A stretch of DNA of 62,222 bases from Streptomyces palmae (GTDB taxonomy: Bacteria; Actinomycetota; Actinomycetes; Streptomycetales; Streptomycetaceae): the NCBI RefSeq assembly GCF_004684805.1, contig NZ_SRID01000004.1:1-62222 (forward strand), read 5' to 3'. Below, piece by piece: positions 25,671-33,929 of the stretch. The translations under genes and the position numbers were made by a program. The stretch's first letter is position 1, and the number at the start of each line of letters is the position of its first letter. The notes beneath the pieces are model-generated. The model saw only the letters and a program-made list of their open reading frames with translations. It was not told where the DNA came from and ran no database searches.

Positions 25671-26198
25671 GTGGTGACCCCCAGCGCTGAGCGCCGCCCC
25701 CCGTGCATCGTGGTCATCGGCGTGGCCGGGACCGGTAAGACCACCATGGCCCGCCTGCTCGCACGGCGGCTGGACCTGCCCTTCGCGGAAGGCGACGACT
25801 TCCACTCCGCGGCGGACATCGCCAAGATGTCCGCCGGTACACCGCTCGATGACGCCGACCGTCAGCCCTGGCTGGAGTCCATCGGCCGCTGGCTGCACGA
25901 GCACGAGGCGGAGGGCACGGGGGCCGTGGTCGCCTGCTCCGCACTCCGGCGCCGCTACCGGGACACGCTGCGAGCGGCCTGCCCGAGCGCCTTCTTCCTG
26001 CATCTGACCGCCGACCGTGCGGTGCTGGCGGAGCGGCTCCTCCGGCGCACCGGCCACTTCATGCCCAGATCGCTTCTCGCCTCGCAACTCGCCACGCTCG
26101 AACCCCTGGAACCGGACGAGCGCGGAGCCGTGCTCGACGCGACGCCGCCGCCCGAGACCACCGCCGACATGGCCGCGGACCTCCTGCGGCAGCTGTAG
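25671..26198 (+). CDS. gntK: Gluconokinase
   Basis: A 175-residue gluconokinase of the GntK P-loop type, converting gluconate and ATP to 6-phosphogluconate. Signature blocks: IGVAGTGKTTMARLLARRLD (P-loop), FAEGDDFHSAADIAKMSAGT and PLDDADRQPWLESIGRWLHE, then CSALRRRYRDTLR and FFLHLTADRAVLAERLLRRT with GHFMPRSLLASQLATLEPLE. All family-specific residues appear kept. Start is one of two tandem GTG codons at 25671/25674 after GGGAAG. It lies 100 bases after the G6PDH-like gene. Together these suggest entry of free gluconate into the pentose phosphate pathway. Confidence 0.92.
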   Translation: MVTPSAERRPPCIVVIGVAGTGKTTMARLLARRLDLPFAEGDDFHSAADIAKMSAGTPLDDADRQPWLESIGRWLHEHEAEGTGAVVACSALRRRYRDTLRAACPSAFFLHLTADRAVLAERLLRRTGHFMPRSLLASQLATLEPLEPDERGAVLDATPPPETTADMAADLLRQL

Positions 26199-26643
26199 CG
26201 CCGCCCGCACCCATCTCCTGGTCCTGGAGGACCGCGGCCTTCCCCCGGACGACCGCGGCCGGACGGCGGCCGCGCCCGGACCTCCTCGGGGCGGGGGAGC
26301 CCCGGGCCGTCATGCCGGGCGCTTGGCGCGTCCGCGGAGGCGGTGCCCCCAGTCGCCGAGCGGCCCGGGCCCCCGCCCCGGCAACTCGCCCAGTCCGGGC
26401 GGGGCCACCGGCCGGCAGGAGGCGGTCCAGCCGCCCGCCCGCGCGGCCGGTACGACCGGTCGATGGCGGGCTCGTTCGGGGAGAACGCCGCCTGCCGAGG
26501 GGGAGGATCGGGCCGGCGAAAGGCGCGCGATGACGGTGCGTACTCACTCGAAAGGCTGTTGTGAAGGGGCGGTCGTGCGCAGGTACGGGTGGCATGAGGG
26601 AGGGGCGCGCACCCGGAAGGGTGTGCCCCGGAAGGAGGACGTC
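26199..26643. other. Non-coding stretch before the rubrerythrin-like gene
   Basis: About 445 bases without a supported gene. It is extremely GC-rich with repeated CCGCGGCC words, one of which pair could terminate the gluconokinase transcript, but no single clear hairpin stands out. The promoter of the next gene must lie here; I cannot place it. Confidence 0.45.
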
Positions 26644-27612
26644 ATGTTCCGCTACTCGATACGCACGCTGGTGGTCGGCCTGTGCACGCTGGCCGCAGCC
26701 GCTCCGGCGGCCACGGCCGTGGCGCTCACGGCGCCGGCCGGTCGACACCAGGCCCCGTTCGGCGGACCTTCGGCTCCGCACGCGCAGACCCTCTCCGACC
26801 TGGCCACCGCGATGAAGGGGGAGGCGTTCGCCTACGCCGCCTACAACCTCTTCGCCGCCGAAGCCGACCGCCAGGCCCACCCGGCCGTCGGCAAGCTCTT
26901 CCGCAGCACGGCGCGGACCGAGCTGACGGAGCACCTGCGCCAGGCAGCCGCCCTGGCCGGAACCGTCGGATCGGACACGGCCAACCTGCGCCAGGCCATC
27001 AAGGGCGAAAGCTACGAACACCAGGTCATGTACCGCGGGTTCGCGGAGCAGGCCCGCAAGGACGGAGACCAGGAGGCCGCCCGCCGGTTCACCGAACTCG
27101 CCGGCGACGAGGGCCGTCACCGCGACGCCTACCGCACCGCGCTCACGGTCGTGACCACCGGCCGGGGCACCATCCCGGCGCCGCCGAAGGCCGACAGGGT
27201 TCCGGTGCCCGCGGGGCCGCCGAAGGTGAAAGCCGCCCGGACGAAGACCAACCTCGACACCGCGATGCACGGTGAGGCGCTCGCCCACGCCAAGTACATG
27301 CTCTTCGCCGCCCATGCGCGGCAGGCCGGCAACACCGCGCTGGCCCGCCTGTTCGAGGGCACCGCCGGGGTGGAGCTGAACGAGCACTTCGCCGACGAGG
27401 CGGTCCTGGCCGGCCTCGTCCACGCCACGAAGACGGACCTGCGCACGGCCATCACGGGGGAGCGCAACGAGGCCACCAGCCTGTCCCCGGGGTTCGCCAA
27501 GCGGGCCGCCGCCGTCGGCGACACGGCCGCCGCCCGCTACTTCCGCGACACCGCCGCCGACGAGGCCAGGCACGCGGCCGCCTTCCAGCAGGCGCTCAAC
27601 CGACTGCGCTGA
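26644..27612 (+). CDS. Secreted tandem rubrerythrin/ferritin-like protein
   Basis: A 322-residue exported protein with a Sec-type signal (RTLVVGLCTLAAAAPAATAV) followed by two copies of a four-helix ferritin-like domain, about residues 45-165 and 205-322. Each copy keeps the diiron pattern: E in MKGEAFAYAAY / MHGEALAHAKY, E-x-x-H in ELTEHLRQ / ELNEHFAD, E in KGESYEHQ / TGERNEAT, and E-x-x-H in GDEGRHRDAY / ADEARHAAAF. There is no rubredoxin Cys domain. The ATG at 26644 follows AAGGAGG. Likely an extracytoplasmic diiron protein handling iron or peroxide; the family is usually cytoplasmic, so export and duplication are noteworthy. Confidence 0.8.
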   Translation: MFRYSIRTLVVGLCTLAAAAPAATAVALTAPAGRHQAPFGGPSAPHAQTLSDLATAMKGEAFAYAAYNLFAAEADRQAHPAVGKLFRSTARTELTEHLRQAAALAGTVGSDTANLRQAIKGESYEHQVMYRGFAEQARKDGDQEAARRFTELAGDEGRHRDAYRTALTVVTTGRGTIPAPPKADRVPVPAGPPKVKAARTKTNLDTAMHGEALAHAKYMLFAAHARQAGNTALARLFEGTAGVELNEHFADEAVLAGLVHATKTDLRTAITGERNEATSLSPGFAKRAAAVGDTAAARYFRDTAADEARHAAAFQQALNRLR

Positions 27613-27652
27613 CCGCCCTGGCCAGTCACCCGACCGGCCGCACACATGCCCC

Positions 27653-27696
27653 GAGGCGGTCCGGCCCACGCCTCTCACGGACGGCCGGACCGCCTC
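27653..27696. terminator. Terminator hairpin, 14-bp perfect stem
   Basis: GAGGCGGTCCGGCC (27653-27666) and GGCCGGACCGCCTC (27683-27696) are exact inverted repeats with a 16-base loop, 40 bases after the rubrerythrin-like stop. Confidence 0.7.
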
Positions 27697-27747
27697 AGCG
27701 CGCTGCCGGCGGGCGCCGAACCGGCTCCGCCGCCCCACCCCCGATCC

Positions 27748-27777
27748 GCCCCTGAGCGGCGCCGCTCGCTCAGGGGC
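27748..27777. terminator. Terminator hairpin overlapping a stop codon
   Basis: GCCCCTGAGC (27748-27757) and GCTCAGGGGC (27768-27777) are exact inverted repeats around a 10-base loop. The right arm includes the stop codon of the minus-strand stress-protein gene, so it probably ends that transcript. Confidence 0.6.
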
Positions 27778-28663
27778 CTGGTGGCACCACGGCCACCGGG
27801 CAGGGGGCCTGGTGCAGCAGGGTCCGGCTCACCGAGCCCAGGAGGAGACCGCGCAGGCCACCTCGGCCGCGCGTGCCGACGACCAGCAGGCGAGCGTGCC
27901 GGGCGCGGTGGCACAGCACCTGGGCGGGCTTGCCGACATCCTCCACATGCTCCACCACGATGCCCGGTTCCCGCTCCGCCCAGCCCGCGGTGGCCTCCGA
28001 CAGTTCGGCCCGAGCCCGCTGCGCGAACCACTCCTGGGCCTCGTCGGACACCGCCGGGTGGCCGGGGTGCGCCTGAACCGCCTCGACCCGTGCGCCGTGG
28101 GCGGCCGCCTCCTCGAAGGCGAAGGCGACCGCGTCCCGGGAGGACCGCGACCCGTCGACGCCCACCACGACGACCGGCGGCCGGCCCTCCGGGGCAGGTC
28201 CCTCCTGGACCACCACCACCGGACATCGGGGGTGCGCGCTCAGCGTCGCGCCGAGCCCGGCGCGGGTCACCAGTTCCTCGGCCATGGTGAGCCGCTTCTC
28301 GCCCACCACGACCATGGCGGCCTGGGGCTCCTGCTCCCGCAGCACCCGGGAGACGGGTCCGTCCTGGGCACACGTCTCGACCTCCAGCGCGGGCCAGTGC
28401 CGGTGCGCGAAGTCGGCGGCGTCCCGGAGCACCGCCTCCGCGGCGGCCCGGTGGCGCCCGCTCCAGGTCTGCTCCGGGTGCGGCACCCGGGGATGCGGAT
28501 CGGCACCCGGCGGCCAGTCCAGGGCGTGCACCAGGCGCAGCGGCAGCCCGCGCACGGCCGCGGCCTCCACGGCCCACCGCACCTCCGGGCTCACGGCCGA
28601 CCGCCCCACTCCGACGACCACCGGCCTGGCCACCGCGGCCCCGTCGTGCGTGGTGGTGGTCAT
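27770..28663 (-). CDS. Universal stress protein, tandem UspA domains
   Basis: A 297-residue protein with two UspA domains. The first starts [20 protein letters not shown] and the second [20 protein letters not shown]. The second domain keeps the ATP motif ([20 protein letters not shown]), whereas the first has [20 protein letters not shown], where the usual G-x-x-G-x(9)-G-S is disrupted, so only one site is likely to bind ATP. The ATG at 28663 has GGAGG eight bases upstream and is preferred over a GTG at 28678. Such proteins accumulate under hypoxia or stationary phase. A second two-domain member lies at 40620. Confidence 0.9.
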   Translation of the reverse strand: MTTTTHDGAAVARPVVVGVGRSAVSPEVRWAVEAAAVRGLPLRLVHALDWPPGADPHPRVPHPEQTWSGRHRAAAEAVLRDAADFAHRHWPALEVETCAQDGPVSRVLREQEPQAAMVVVGEKRLTMAEELVTRAGLGATLSAHPRCPVVVVQEGPAPEGRPPVVVVGVDGSRSSRDAVAFAFEEAAAHGARVEAVQAHPGHPAVSDEAQEWFAQRARAELSEATAGWAEREPGIVVEHVEDVGKPAQVLCHRARHARLLVVGTRGRGGLRGLLLGSVSRTLLHQAPCPVAVVPPGP

Positions 28664-28771
28664 CTCCGGCGCCTCCACGGCTCCTGGCCAGGCCGCCTGC
28701 GGGGCGGTGGCCCTCCGGCGGAGCCCTGCATCGGGAAGTCATGACCATCGTAGGCCCGGCACTCCGCGCGG

Positions 28772-28802
28772 CGCCTGCCGACCGCCGCCCGGTCGGCAGG
28801 CG
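28772..28802. other. Strong hairpin in a divergent intergenic region
   Basis: GCCTGCCGACCG (28773-28784) pairs perfectly with CGGTCGGCAGGC (28790-28801) around CCGCC, with one more outer pair. It lies between divergent genes rather than after a stop, so a leader or operator role is as likely as termination. Confidence 0.45.
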
Positions 28803-28988
28803 GCTTCCGACCAGGGGCGCGCTTCGGCCGTGCCGTACCCTGTTCGTCGGCGGCGGCCCGACCGGGCGGCCGCGCGGCGGTGGGGCCCGCCGTACCCGAA
28901 CCGCGGCATCGGCGCCGCCAACGGTCCCTACTTGCGATCACGCGCGCCCTGGGGACCAGGGTGCCCGGCGAGTAGGAGACGTGTACCC

Positions 28989-29489
28989 GTGAAGCCCTCG
29001 CAGTCCCTGGCCGTCGGCGAGTCCATCGCCCCGGAGGCCGACCCGCACGTCCCCGTGCGGCGGCCCGGCGCCTGGCGGGACCAGGGCCCGGTGGTGGCCG
29101 TGGTGGCACTGGGCGGCGCGATGGGCGCCTCGGGCCGCTATGGCGCGTCCCTGCTGTGGCCGACGGCGGGCGGTGGCTTCCCATGGATCACCCTGGGGGT
29201 GAACGCGGTCGGCTGCGCGGTGATCGGCGCGTTCATGGTTCTCATCAGCGAGGTGCGGACGGCCCACCGGCTGGTGCGGCCGTTCTTCGGCACCGGGGTG
29301 CTGGGCGGGTTCACGACCTTCTCCACCTACGCGGTCGACACCCGGAAGCTGGTGGACGGCGGTCGACCCGGGGCGGGGCTGCTCTACCTGGGGCTGACGC
29401 CGCTGGTGGCGCTGGCGGCGGTGTGGAGCGCGGCCTGGGTGACGCGCCGGGCCGCGGCGTGGCGGCACAGGCCGGCGGAAGCCTCGTGA
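28989..29489 (+). CDS. crcB: Fluoride channel subunit CrcB/Fluc (first copy)
   Basis: A 166-residue membrane protein of the Fluc/CrcB fluoride exporter family, with four hydrophobic segments after a hydrophilic lead of about 30 residues. Family hallmarks: [35 protein letters not shown] with the pore Asn, and [20 protein letters not shown] with the central F-S-T motif and the Phe-box residue. GTG at 28989 is used, with AGGAG about ten bases before. A second copy follows; Fluc works as an antiparallel dimer, and adjacent pairs usually form heterodimers in which each subunit has a fixed orientation. Confidence 0.9.
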   Translation: MKPSQSLAVGESIAPEADPHVPVRRPGAWRDQGPVVAVVALGGAMGASGRYGASLLWPTAGGGFPWITLGVNAVGCAVIGAFMVLISEVRTAHRLVRPFFGTGVLGGFTTFSTYAVDTRKLVDGGRPGAGLLYLGLTPLVALAAVWSAAWVTRRAAAWRHRPAEAS

Positions 29490-29544
29490 TCCCCCATGAG
29501 TGCGCGGCCGTCCGCCGTGCCGGCCGCGGAACGGAGTGCGCGAA

Positions 29545-29919
29545 GTGAACTGGTTGCTGGTGGCCGTCGGAGCCGCGGTCGGCGCCCCCCTGCGCTATCT
29601 GACCGACCGGACGGTGCAGAAGCGGCACGACACGGTCTTCCCATGGGGGACCTTCACCGTGAACGTGCTCGGCTGCCTGGTCCTGGGTGTGCTGACCGGC
29701 GCCGCCCTCCGCGGTGCCGCCTCCGACTCGGTGCAGCTGCTGGTGGGCACCGGACTGTGCGGGGCGCTGACCACGTACTCGACGTTCTCCTACGAGACGA
29801 TGCGGCTGGCCGAGTCGGGCGCGAGGTTCCTCGCCGCCGCCAACCTGGTCGCCAGTGTCGTGGCCGGGCTCGGTGCGGCCTTCCTCGGCGCGGCGGCGGC
29901 GGAGGCGGTGTGGGCCTGA
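29545..29919 (+). CDS. crcB: Fluoride channel subunit CrcB/Fluc (second copy)
   Basis: A 124-residue CrcB/Fluc protein, 55 bases after the first. It has LVAVGAAVGAPLRYLTDRTV at the start, PWGTFTVNVLGCLVLGVLTG with the pore Asn, and TGLCGALTTYSTFSYETMRL, where the conserved S-T-F follows. The Arg/Lys balance at the N-terminus (RYLTDRTVQKRHD) differs from copy one, in line with opposite membrane orientation in a heterodimer. The GTG at 29545 follows CGGAG. No fluoride riboswitch of the known consensus is visible ahead of the pair. Confidence 0.9.
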   Translation: MNWLLVAVGAAVGAPLRYLTDRTVQKRHDTVFPWGTFTVNVLGCLVLGVLTGAALRGAASDSVQLLVGTGLCGALTTYSTFSYETMRLAESGARFLAAANLVASVVAGLGAAFLGAAAAEAVWA

Positions 29920-30162
29920 GCCGGACGGCCCTGGTCACGCCGGTCGCCGCGGCTTCGGCAGCGGCGCGCGGTCCGCGGCCGTAGAACCCCCTCGTGTCGC
30001 GTGCTGTACGACGCCGGCGAGTGGTCCGGCCGGGCCCGGCGGCACCGGCCCGCGGGCGCGGCCGGCAGTCCGCCGGCGGTACCGGCTCCCCGCCCGCGCC
30101 GCCGCTGACGGGCCGCTCGTCCGCCGCCGCTCGGGCGGAGCCGTCGGACCCGCCCGGCCGGC

Positions 30163-30897
30163 TCAGGACGGCGCGCTGGTCAGGACCTCCACCTTGCCGG
30201 TGTCCAGCGAGTAGAAGGCGCCGACCACGGCAAGGGAGCCCCTCGACACGAGGGGGGCGAGGACCCCGTCGGACCGCAGATCCGCGGTGAGCAGCGTGAC
30301 CTGGACACGGGCCATGGTCTCGACCGGGTCGGGGCCGCCTTTTCGGACTGCCTGAGCGTATGCCGGCCGCAGGGACCTCACGATCGCCTGGAGGTTGCCG
30401 GGCAGCGGCTTGCCGTCCCGGAGAGACGTGTACGCCGCCTTCACTGCGCCGCACCGCTGATGCCCGAGGACCACGATCAGCGGGGTGCCACTGGTGAGCG
30501 GCCCGTACTCGACGGAACCGGTGACCACCGGGCCGTCCGCCTCCCCGCCGGTGCGCATCACGTAGAGATCACCCAGCCCGGTGTCGAAGAGGAGCTCGGG
30601 CGGAACTCGGGAGTCGATGCACGAGAGGATCGAGCCGAAGGGCTTCTGCGTCTGGGCCACGAGCTGCCGCCGGTTCGGATCCCGGTCGGGATGGTGGAGG
30701 TTTCCGCTCACCCAGCGCTGGTTGCCCTCCATCAGTCTGGCGAACGCCGCGGAGGGTGTGGTCGGCCGCAGGCTCGGCGAAGCGCCGGCCGCCACCAGGG
30801 AGGTCCTCGTCGACGAGCACCCGCAGAGCGCGGCGGTGGCGCCCGCGAGGACGCCGGCGAGCAGCGTTCTGCGATCCGGACGTACTGCTCTGTGCAT
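30163..30897 (-). CDS. Exported beta-carbonic anhydrase (lipoprotein-type signal)
   Basis: A 244-residue beta-class carbonic anhydrase. The zinc set is Cys and Asp-Arg in SILSCIDSRVPPELLFD, then His and Cys in VVLGHQRCGAVKAAY. The N-terminus (RPDRRTLLAGVLAGATAALC, then GCSS) combines a twin-arginine-like start with a possible lipobox, so the mature enzyme is probably membrane-anchored outside the cell. YVMRTGGEADGPVVTGSVEY matches the family's R-N/T-A-G region. The ATG at 30897 is chosen because it starts the signal sequence. It would interconvert CO2 and bicarbonate at the envelope. Confidence 0.88.
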   Translation of the reverse strand: MHRAVRPDRRTLLAGVLAGATAALCGCSSTRTSLVAAGASPSLRPTTPSAAFARLMEGNQRWVSGNLHHPDRDPNRRQLVAQTQKPFGSILSCIDSRVPPELLFDTGLGDLYVMRTGGEADGPVVTGSVEYGPLTSGTPLIVVLGHQRCGAVKAAYTSLRDGKPLPGNLQAIVRSLRPAYAQAVRKGGPDPVETMARVQVTLLTADLRSDGVLAPLVSRGSLAVVGAFYSLDTGKVEVLTSAPS

Positions 30898-31162
30898 CGG
30901 CCGTTCCCCTCGATACCGCTCGGACCCGTCGCTCCGTCCTGACCGGGGCAATGGTCCAGCGATGTGCGGGGAGCGCGGAGCAGGCGCGAGCGGGTGGGCG
31001 TGACGTTGACACGGACGGCTCAGGGAAGGGCCACGGACGGCCGACGGCCGGGGCCCCGAAAGGCCGCGGAGGGTCGCCGGGTCGGGTCCGGGCGGCCTGT
31101 GGGGGCTCGGGGAACGGCGCCGTGGCCGGGCCATCCGGCGGGCCCGGTGATCGGCGCCGGCC

Positions 31163-32374
31163 TCAGGTCCACAGCTGTTCGCCGAGGGTCCCGTCGGGTG
31201 CGGCACCGGGCAGGACGTAGGCCACGGCCGAGGCCCGGTGCTGGAGGAAGGGATTGAGGGCGTCGCGGGCGGCCAGCCGGTTCTGCACACGGGTGAACTG
31301 GGCGGGGTCGCGCATGAAGGCGCAGAACAGCAGGCCGCGGTCGGTCGGGCCGTCGTCGTAGCTGTAGCTGCGGCGGAGCATGCGGGCGCCGCCGTCGAAG
31401 CGGGGACTGGCCAGCCGCACATGGGCGGTGGCGGGGATGACGTAGGAGCCGTCGGGATTCTTCGCGTAGATGTCCGGTTCGTCGTGCTCGGCGGTGCCGC
31501 TGAGGGGGGCGCCGTCGCGGGCGCGGCGGCCCATCACCAGGTCGCGCCGGCCCTCCGGGAGCGCCGCGAAGCCGGCGACGTCCATGCGGATCCTGCGGTA
31601 GACCAGGACGGTGCCGTGCCGGTGGGCCCCGGCCGGTCCCCAGACCCACCGCTCGGCCGCCGTGCGGTCGGGGTTGGCGGTGCCGTCCTTGGAACCGAAC
31701 AGATTGCGCGGGGTGGTGCCCGGGGCCGTGTGGGGCAGGAAGCCGGACTGGGTCCAGCGCGGCGCGGCACCGGCGGCGTGCGCGGCGGCGGCGACCAGTT
31801 CGGCGACGACGGTGAGGGTCCAGCGGTCGGCCGCGCACAGTTGGACCAGCAGATCGCCGTCACTGCGGCGCGGGTCGAGGCGGTCGCCGGGGAAGGACGG
31901 TAACGGGGCGAGCACGGCGGGGACGTCGAGGCGCAGCCGGGCGGCGAGGGCGGGGCCGATGCCGACCAGGGAGGTGAGCCGGGTGGCACCGCCGCCCTGG
32001 AGCCGGGGGTCCCGCGGGGCGTCGGAGGCCGCGGTGGCCAGGGTGCGGGTCAGCGCGGCGAGCACACCGCGCAGGGTCTTGCGGTCGGCGGCGGCGGAGG
32101 TGCGCGGGAGGTCGAAGGAGAGCAGGTGCGTCGCCGGCTGCTGGAAGGCCGTGACACCTGCCTGCCGGGCGCCGTGGAAGGGGATCGCGGCATCGGCCGG
32201 CGGGGCCCCGGCGGTGGCGCGGTCGGCATCCTGGTCGTCCTGCGCCAGCTCGACGGCCGCCGCGCCGGCCCCGGCGGCCAGCACGGCTCCGGCGGCGAGA
32301 AGCGCCCGGCGCCGCCCCAAACCGGCTGCCGTGGGTCTGGACGGATCCTGCGCGTTTCCCGGTTCGGTGGGCAT
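31163..32374 (-). CDS. DyP-type heme peroxidase, Tat-exported
   Basis: A 403-residue dye-decolorising peroxidase. The signal GLGRRRALLAAGAVLAAGAG has the twin-arginine motif, as expected for an enzyme exported with heme bound. Family marks: NLFGSKDGTANP (the G-x-x-D-G motif with the catalytic Asp), the proximal His in IPATAHVRLASPR, the distal Arg region in ARMLRRSYSYDDG, and GLLFCAFMRDPAQF near the end. The frame stays open far upstream, but only antisense to the beta-helix gene; the ATG at 32374 begins the signal peptide. It could oxidise dyes, phenols or lignin-like compounds outside the cell. Confidence 0.92.
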   Translation of the reverse strand: MPTEPGNAQDPSRPTAAGLGRRRALLAAGAVLAAGAGAAAVELAQDDQDADRATAGAPPADAAIPFHGARQAGVTAFQQPATHLLSFDLPRTSAAADRKTLRGVLAALTRTLATAASDAPRDPRLQGGGATRLTSLVGIGPALAARLRLDVPAVLAPLPSFPGDRLDPRRSDGDLLVQLCAADRWTLTVVAELVAAAAHAAGAAPRWTQSGFLPHTAPGTTPRNLFGSKDGTANPDRTAAERWVWGPAGAHRHGTVLVYRRIRMDVAGFAALPEGRRDLVMGRRARDGAPLSGTAEHDEPDIYAKNPDGSYVIPATAHVRLASPRFDGGARMLRRSYSYDDGPTDRGLLFCAFMRDPAQFTRVQNRLAARDALNPFLQHRASAVAYVLPGAAPDGTLGEQLWT

Positions 32375-32404
32375 GCGCCTATTGGAGACGATAAAACACC
32401 TGTC

Positions 32405-33787
32405 ATGCAAACGCCCTCCGCAGAAGGCCTGTTGAGCCGCCGGAAAGCCCCGGCGGCGGTGTTCCGGACCGTGGTGTCCCGGGCCGCGCAGCGTCTGTCG
32501 CTGCTGGTCGTCCTGGTCGCGATGGCGGCCACCGGGTGCTCCGGAACGGATTCGGACTCCGGCGACGCGCGGCATCCGGCCGGGAACGTGGTGCGCGTTC
32601 CGCAGGACTTCCGCACGGTGCAGCAGGCGGTGGACGTCGCTCGGGCGGGGGACACGGTGCTGATCAGCCCGGGGGTGTACCGGGAGAGCGTGCAGGTCAC
32701 CAAGGACCGCGTGGTGCTGCGCGGAACGGACCGCAACGCGGTGGTCTTCGACGGGGGTGTGCGCCTGGTCAACGGCATCACCGTGACCGGCGCCGGCTCG
32801 GTGGTCGAGAACCTCACCGTGCACGGATACCTCGCCAACGGCGTGCTGTTCACCGGCGTCACCGACAAGCGGTTGCAGCAGCGCGGCGCCGGCGGCTCCG
32901 CCTACGACCCGCTGGACACCGCCCGCTTCCCCGCCGTCCGGGGCTTCCGCGCGACCCGGGTGACGGCGTACGACAACGGCCTGTACGGCATCTACGCCTT
33001 TGACGCGCGCAACGGCGTGATCGAGGACTCCTACGCCTCCGGCCACCCCGACTCGGGCATCTACGTCGGCCAGTGCAAGCCCTGCGAGACCGTGGTCCGC
33101 GGCAACACCGTGGAGCGCAACGCGGTCGGCATCGAGCTGACCAACGCCTCGGAGGGCCTGTCCGTGCTGGGCAACCGCATCGCCCGCAACCGGGTCGGCG
33201 TCACGGTCAACTCCAATGACCTGGAGGCCCTCGCCCCCCAGCACGACGCGCTGATCGCGGGCAACGTGGTCGTCGACAACAACGCCGCCGACACGCCCCA
33301 GCAGGCGGACGGGGGCTTCGGCATCGGCATCGGGATCGGCGGCGGCACCGAGAACCGCGTGCTGCGCAATCTGATCCGGGGCAACCGGGCGGCCGGGGTG
33401 GTCGTCACCGACCCGGCGGGGCATCCGGCGAGCGGCAACCGCGTCGAGGGCAACCGCGCCACCGGCAACGGCACCGATCTCGTGCTGGCCTCCGTCGATC
33501 CCGGCAACTGCTTCTCGGACAACGGGCCGGCCACCCAGAGCCCGGACGGCCTGGAGGCTCGCGCGGGCTGCGGCAGCCGCGGTCGGCGCGCGCTGCCCGC
33601 CGGTCGGACGACGCCGGTGGAGGCGCCGCCCGGCGTCCCGTTCAGCCAGGTGCCGGCCCCGCCCGACCAGCCGTCCATGCCGGATCCGAAGGCCCCGGGC
33701 CGCCCGGCGACCGACCTGCCGGGGTCCGTCGACGCGGACGCGTACCCGCTCCCGAAGGCCACGGACGCGGTGCCGCGCCGACGCTGA
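32405..33787 (+). CDS. Right-handed beta-helix lipoprotein
   Basis: A 460-residue lipoprotein. The signal ends at LVAMAATGCSGT (lipobox A-T-G-C). Residues 60-390 form parallel beta-helix coils of the NosD/PbH1 type: VPQDFRTVQQAVDVARAGDT, VLISPGVYRESVQV, then repeating N-x-I/V-x-x-N-x-x-G units such as NGVIEDSYASGHPDSGIYVG and NRIARNRVGVTVNSNDL. A C-x-x-C (GQCKPCETVV) lies in one coil. The last 80 residues are proline-rich. Only 30 bases separate its ATG from the divergent DyP start, so their promoters must overlap the coding starts. A substrate, perhaps a polysaccharide, cannot be inferred. Confidence 0.85.
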   Translation: MQTPSAEGLLSRRKAPAAVFRTVVSRAAQRLSLLVVLVAMAATGCSGTDSDSGDARHPAGNVVRVPQDFRTVQQAVDVARAGDTVLISPGVYRESVQVTKDRVVLRGTDRNAVVFDGGVRLVNGITVTGAGSVVENLTVHGYLANGVLFTGVTDKRLQQRGAGGSAYDPLDTARFPAVRGFRATRVTAYDNGLYGIYAFDARNGVIEDSYASGHPDSGIYVGQCKPCETVVRGNTVERNAVGIELTNASEGLSVLGNRIARNRVGVTVNSNDLEALAPQHDALIAGNVVVDNNAADTPQQADGGFGIGIGIGGGTENRVLRNLIRGNRAAGVVVTDPAGHPASGNRVEGNRATGNGTDLVLASVDPGNCFSDNGPATQSPDGLEARAGCGSRGRRALPAGRTTPVEAPPGVPFSQVPAPPDQPSMPDPKAPGRPATDLPGSVDADAYPLPKATDAVPRRR

Positions 33788-33802
33788 GCCCGGCGCCTGG
33801 TG

Positions 33803-33880
33803 GACTCGGGCCTCGCCGCGCCCCCGGCGGCCGACGAGGCCCGAGCCGGGGAAGCGGGAGGCGACGAGGCCCGAGTCGAG
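33803..33880. terminator. Composite terminator with two competing arms
   Basis: GACTCGGGCCTCG (33803-33815) can pair with CGAGGCCCGAG at 33835-33845 or, over 13 bases, with CGAGGCCCGAGTC at about 33865-33877; the two right arms are direct repeats. It separates the convergent beta-helix and membrane-anchored genes. Confidence 0.6.
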
Positions 33881-33929
33881 GGCCGTCGCCGGCGGTCGTG
33901 GGAGCAGGGCGTGCGGGGGTGCGGACACG

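Noticed and set aside
28664..28988. Fluoride riboswitch before the crcB pair
   Set aside because: The known conserved core (GGNGATGG and the CTGATGA region) is not visible on reading the leader.
31163..33928. 921-codon minus-strand frame as one protein
   Set aside because: Only the part after the ATG at 32374 encodes the DyP peroxidase; the rest is antisense to the beta-helix gene.
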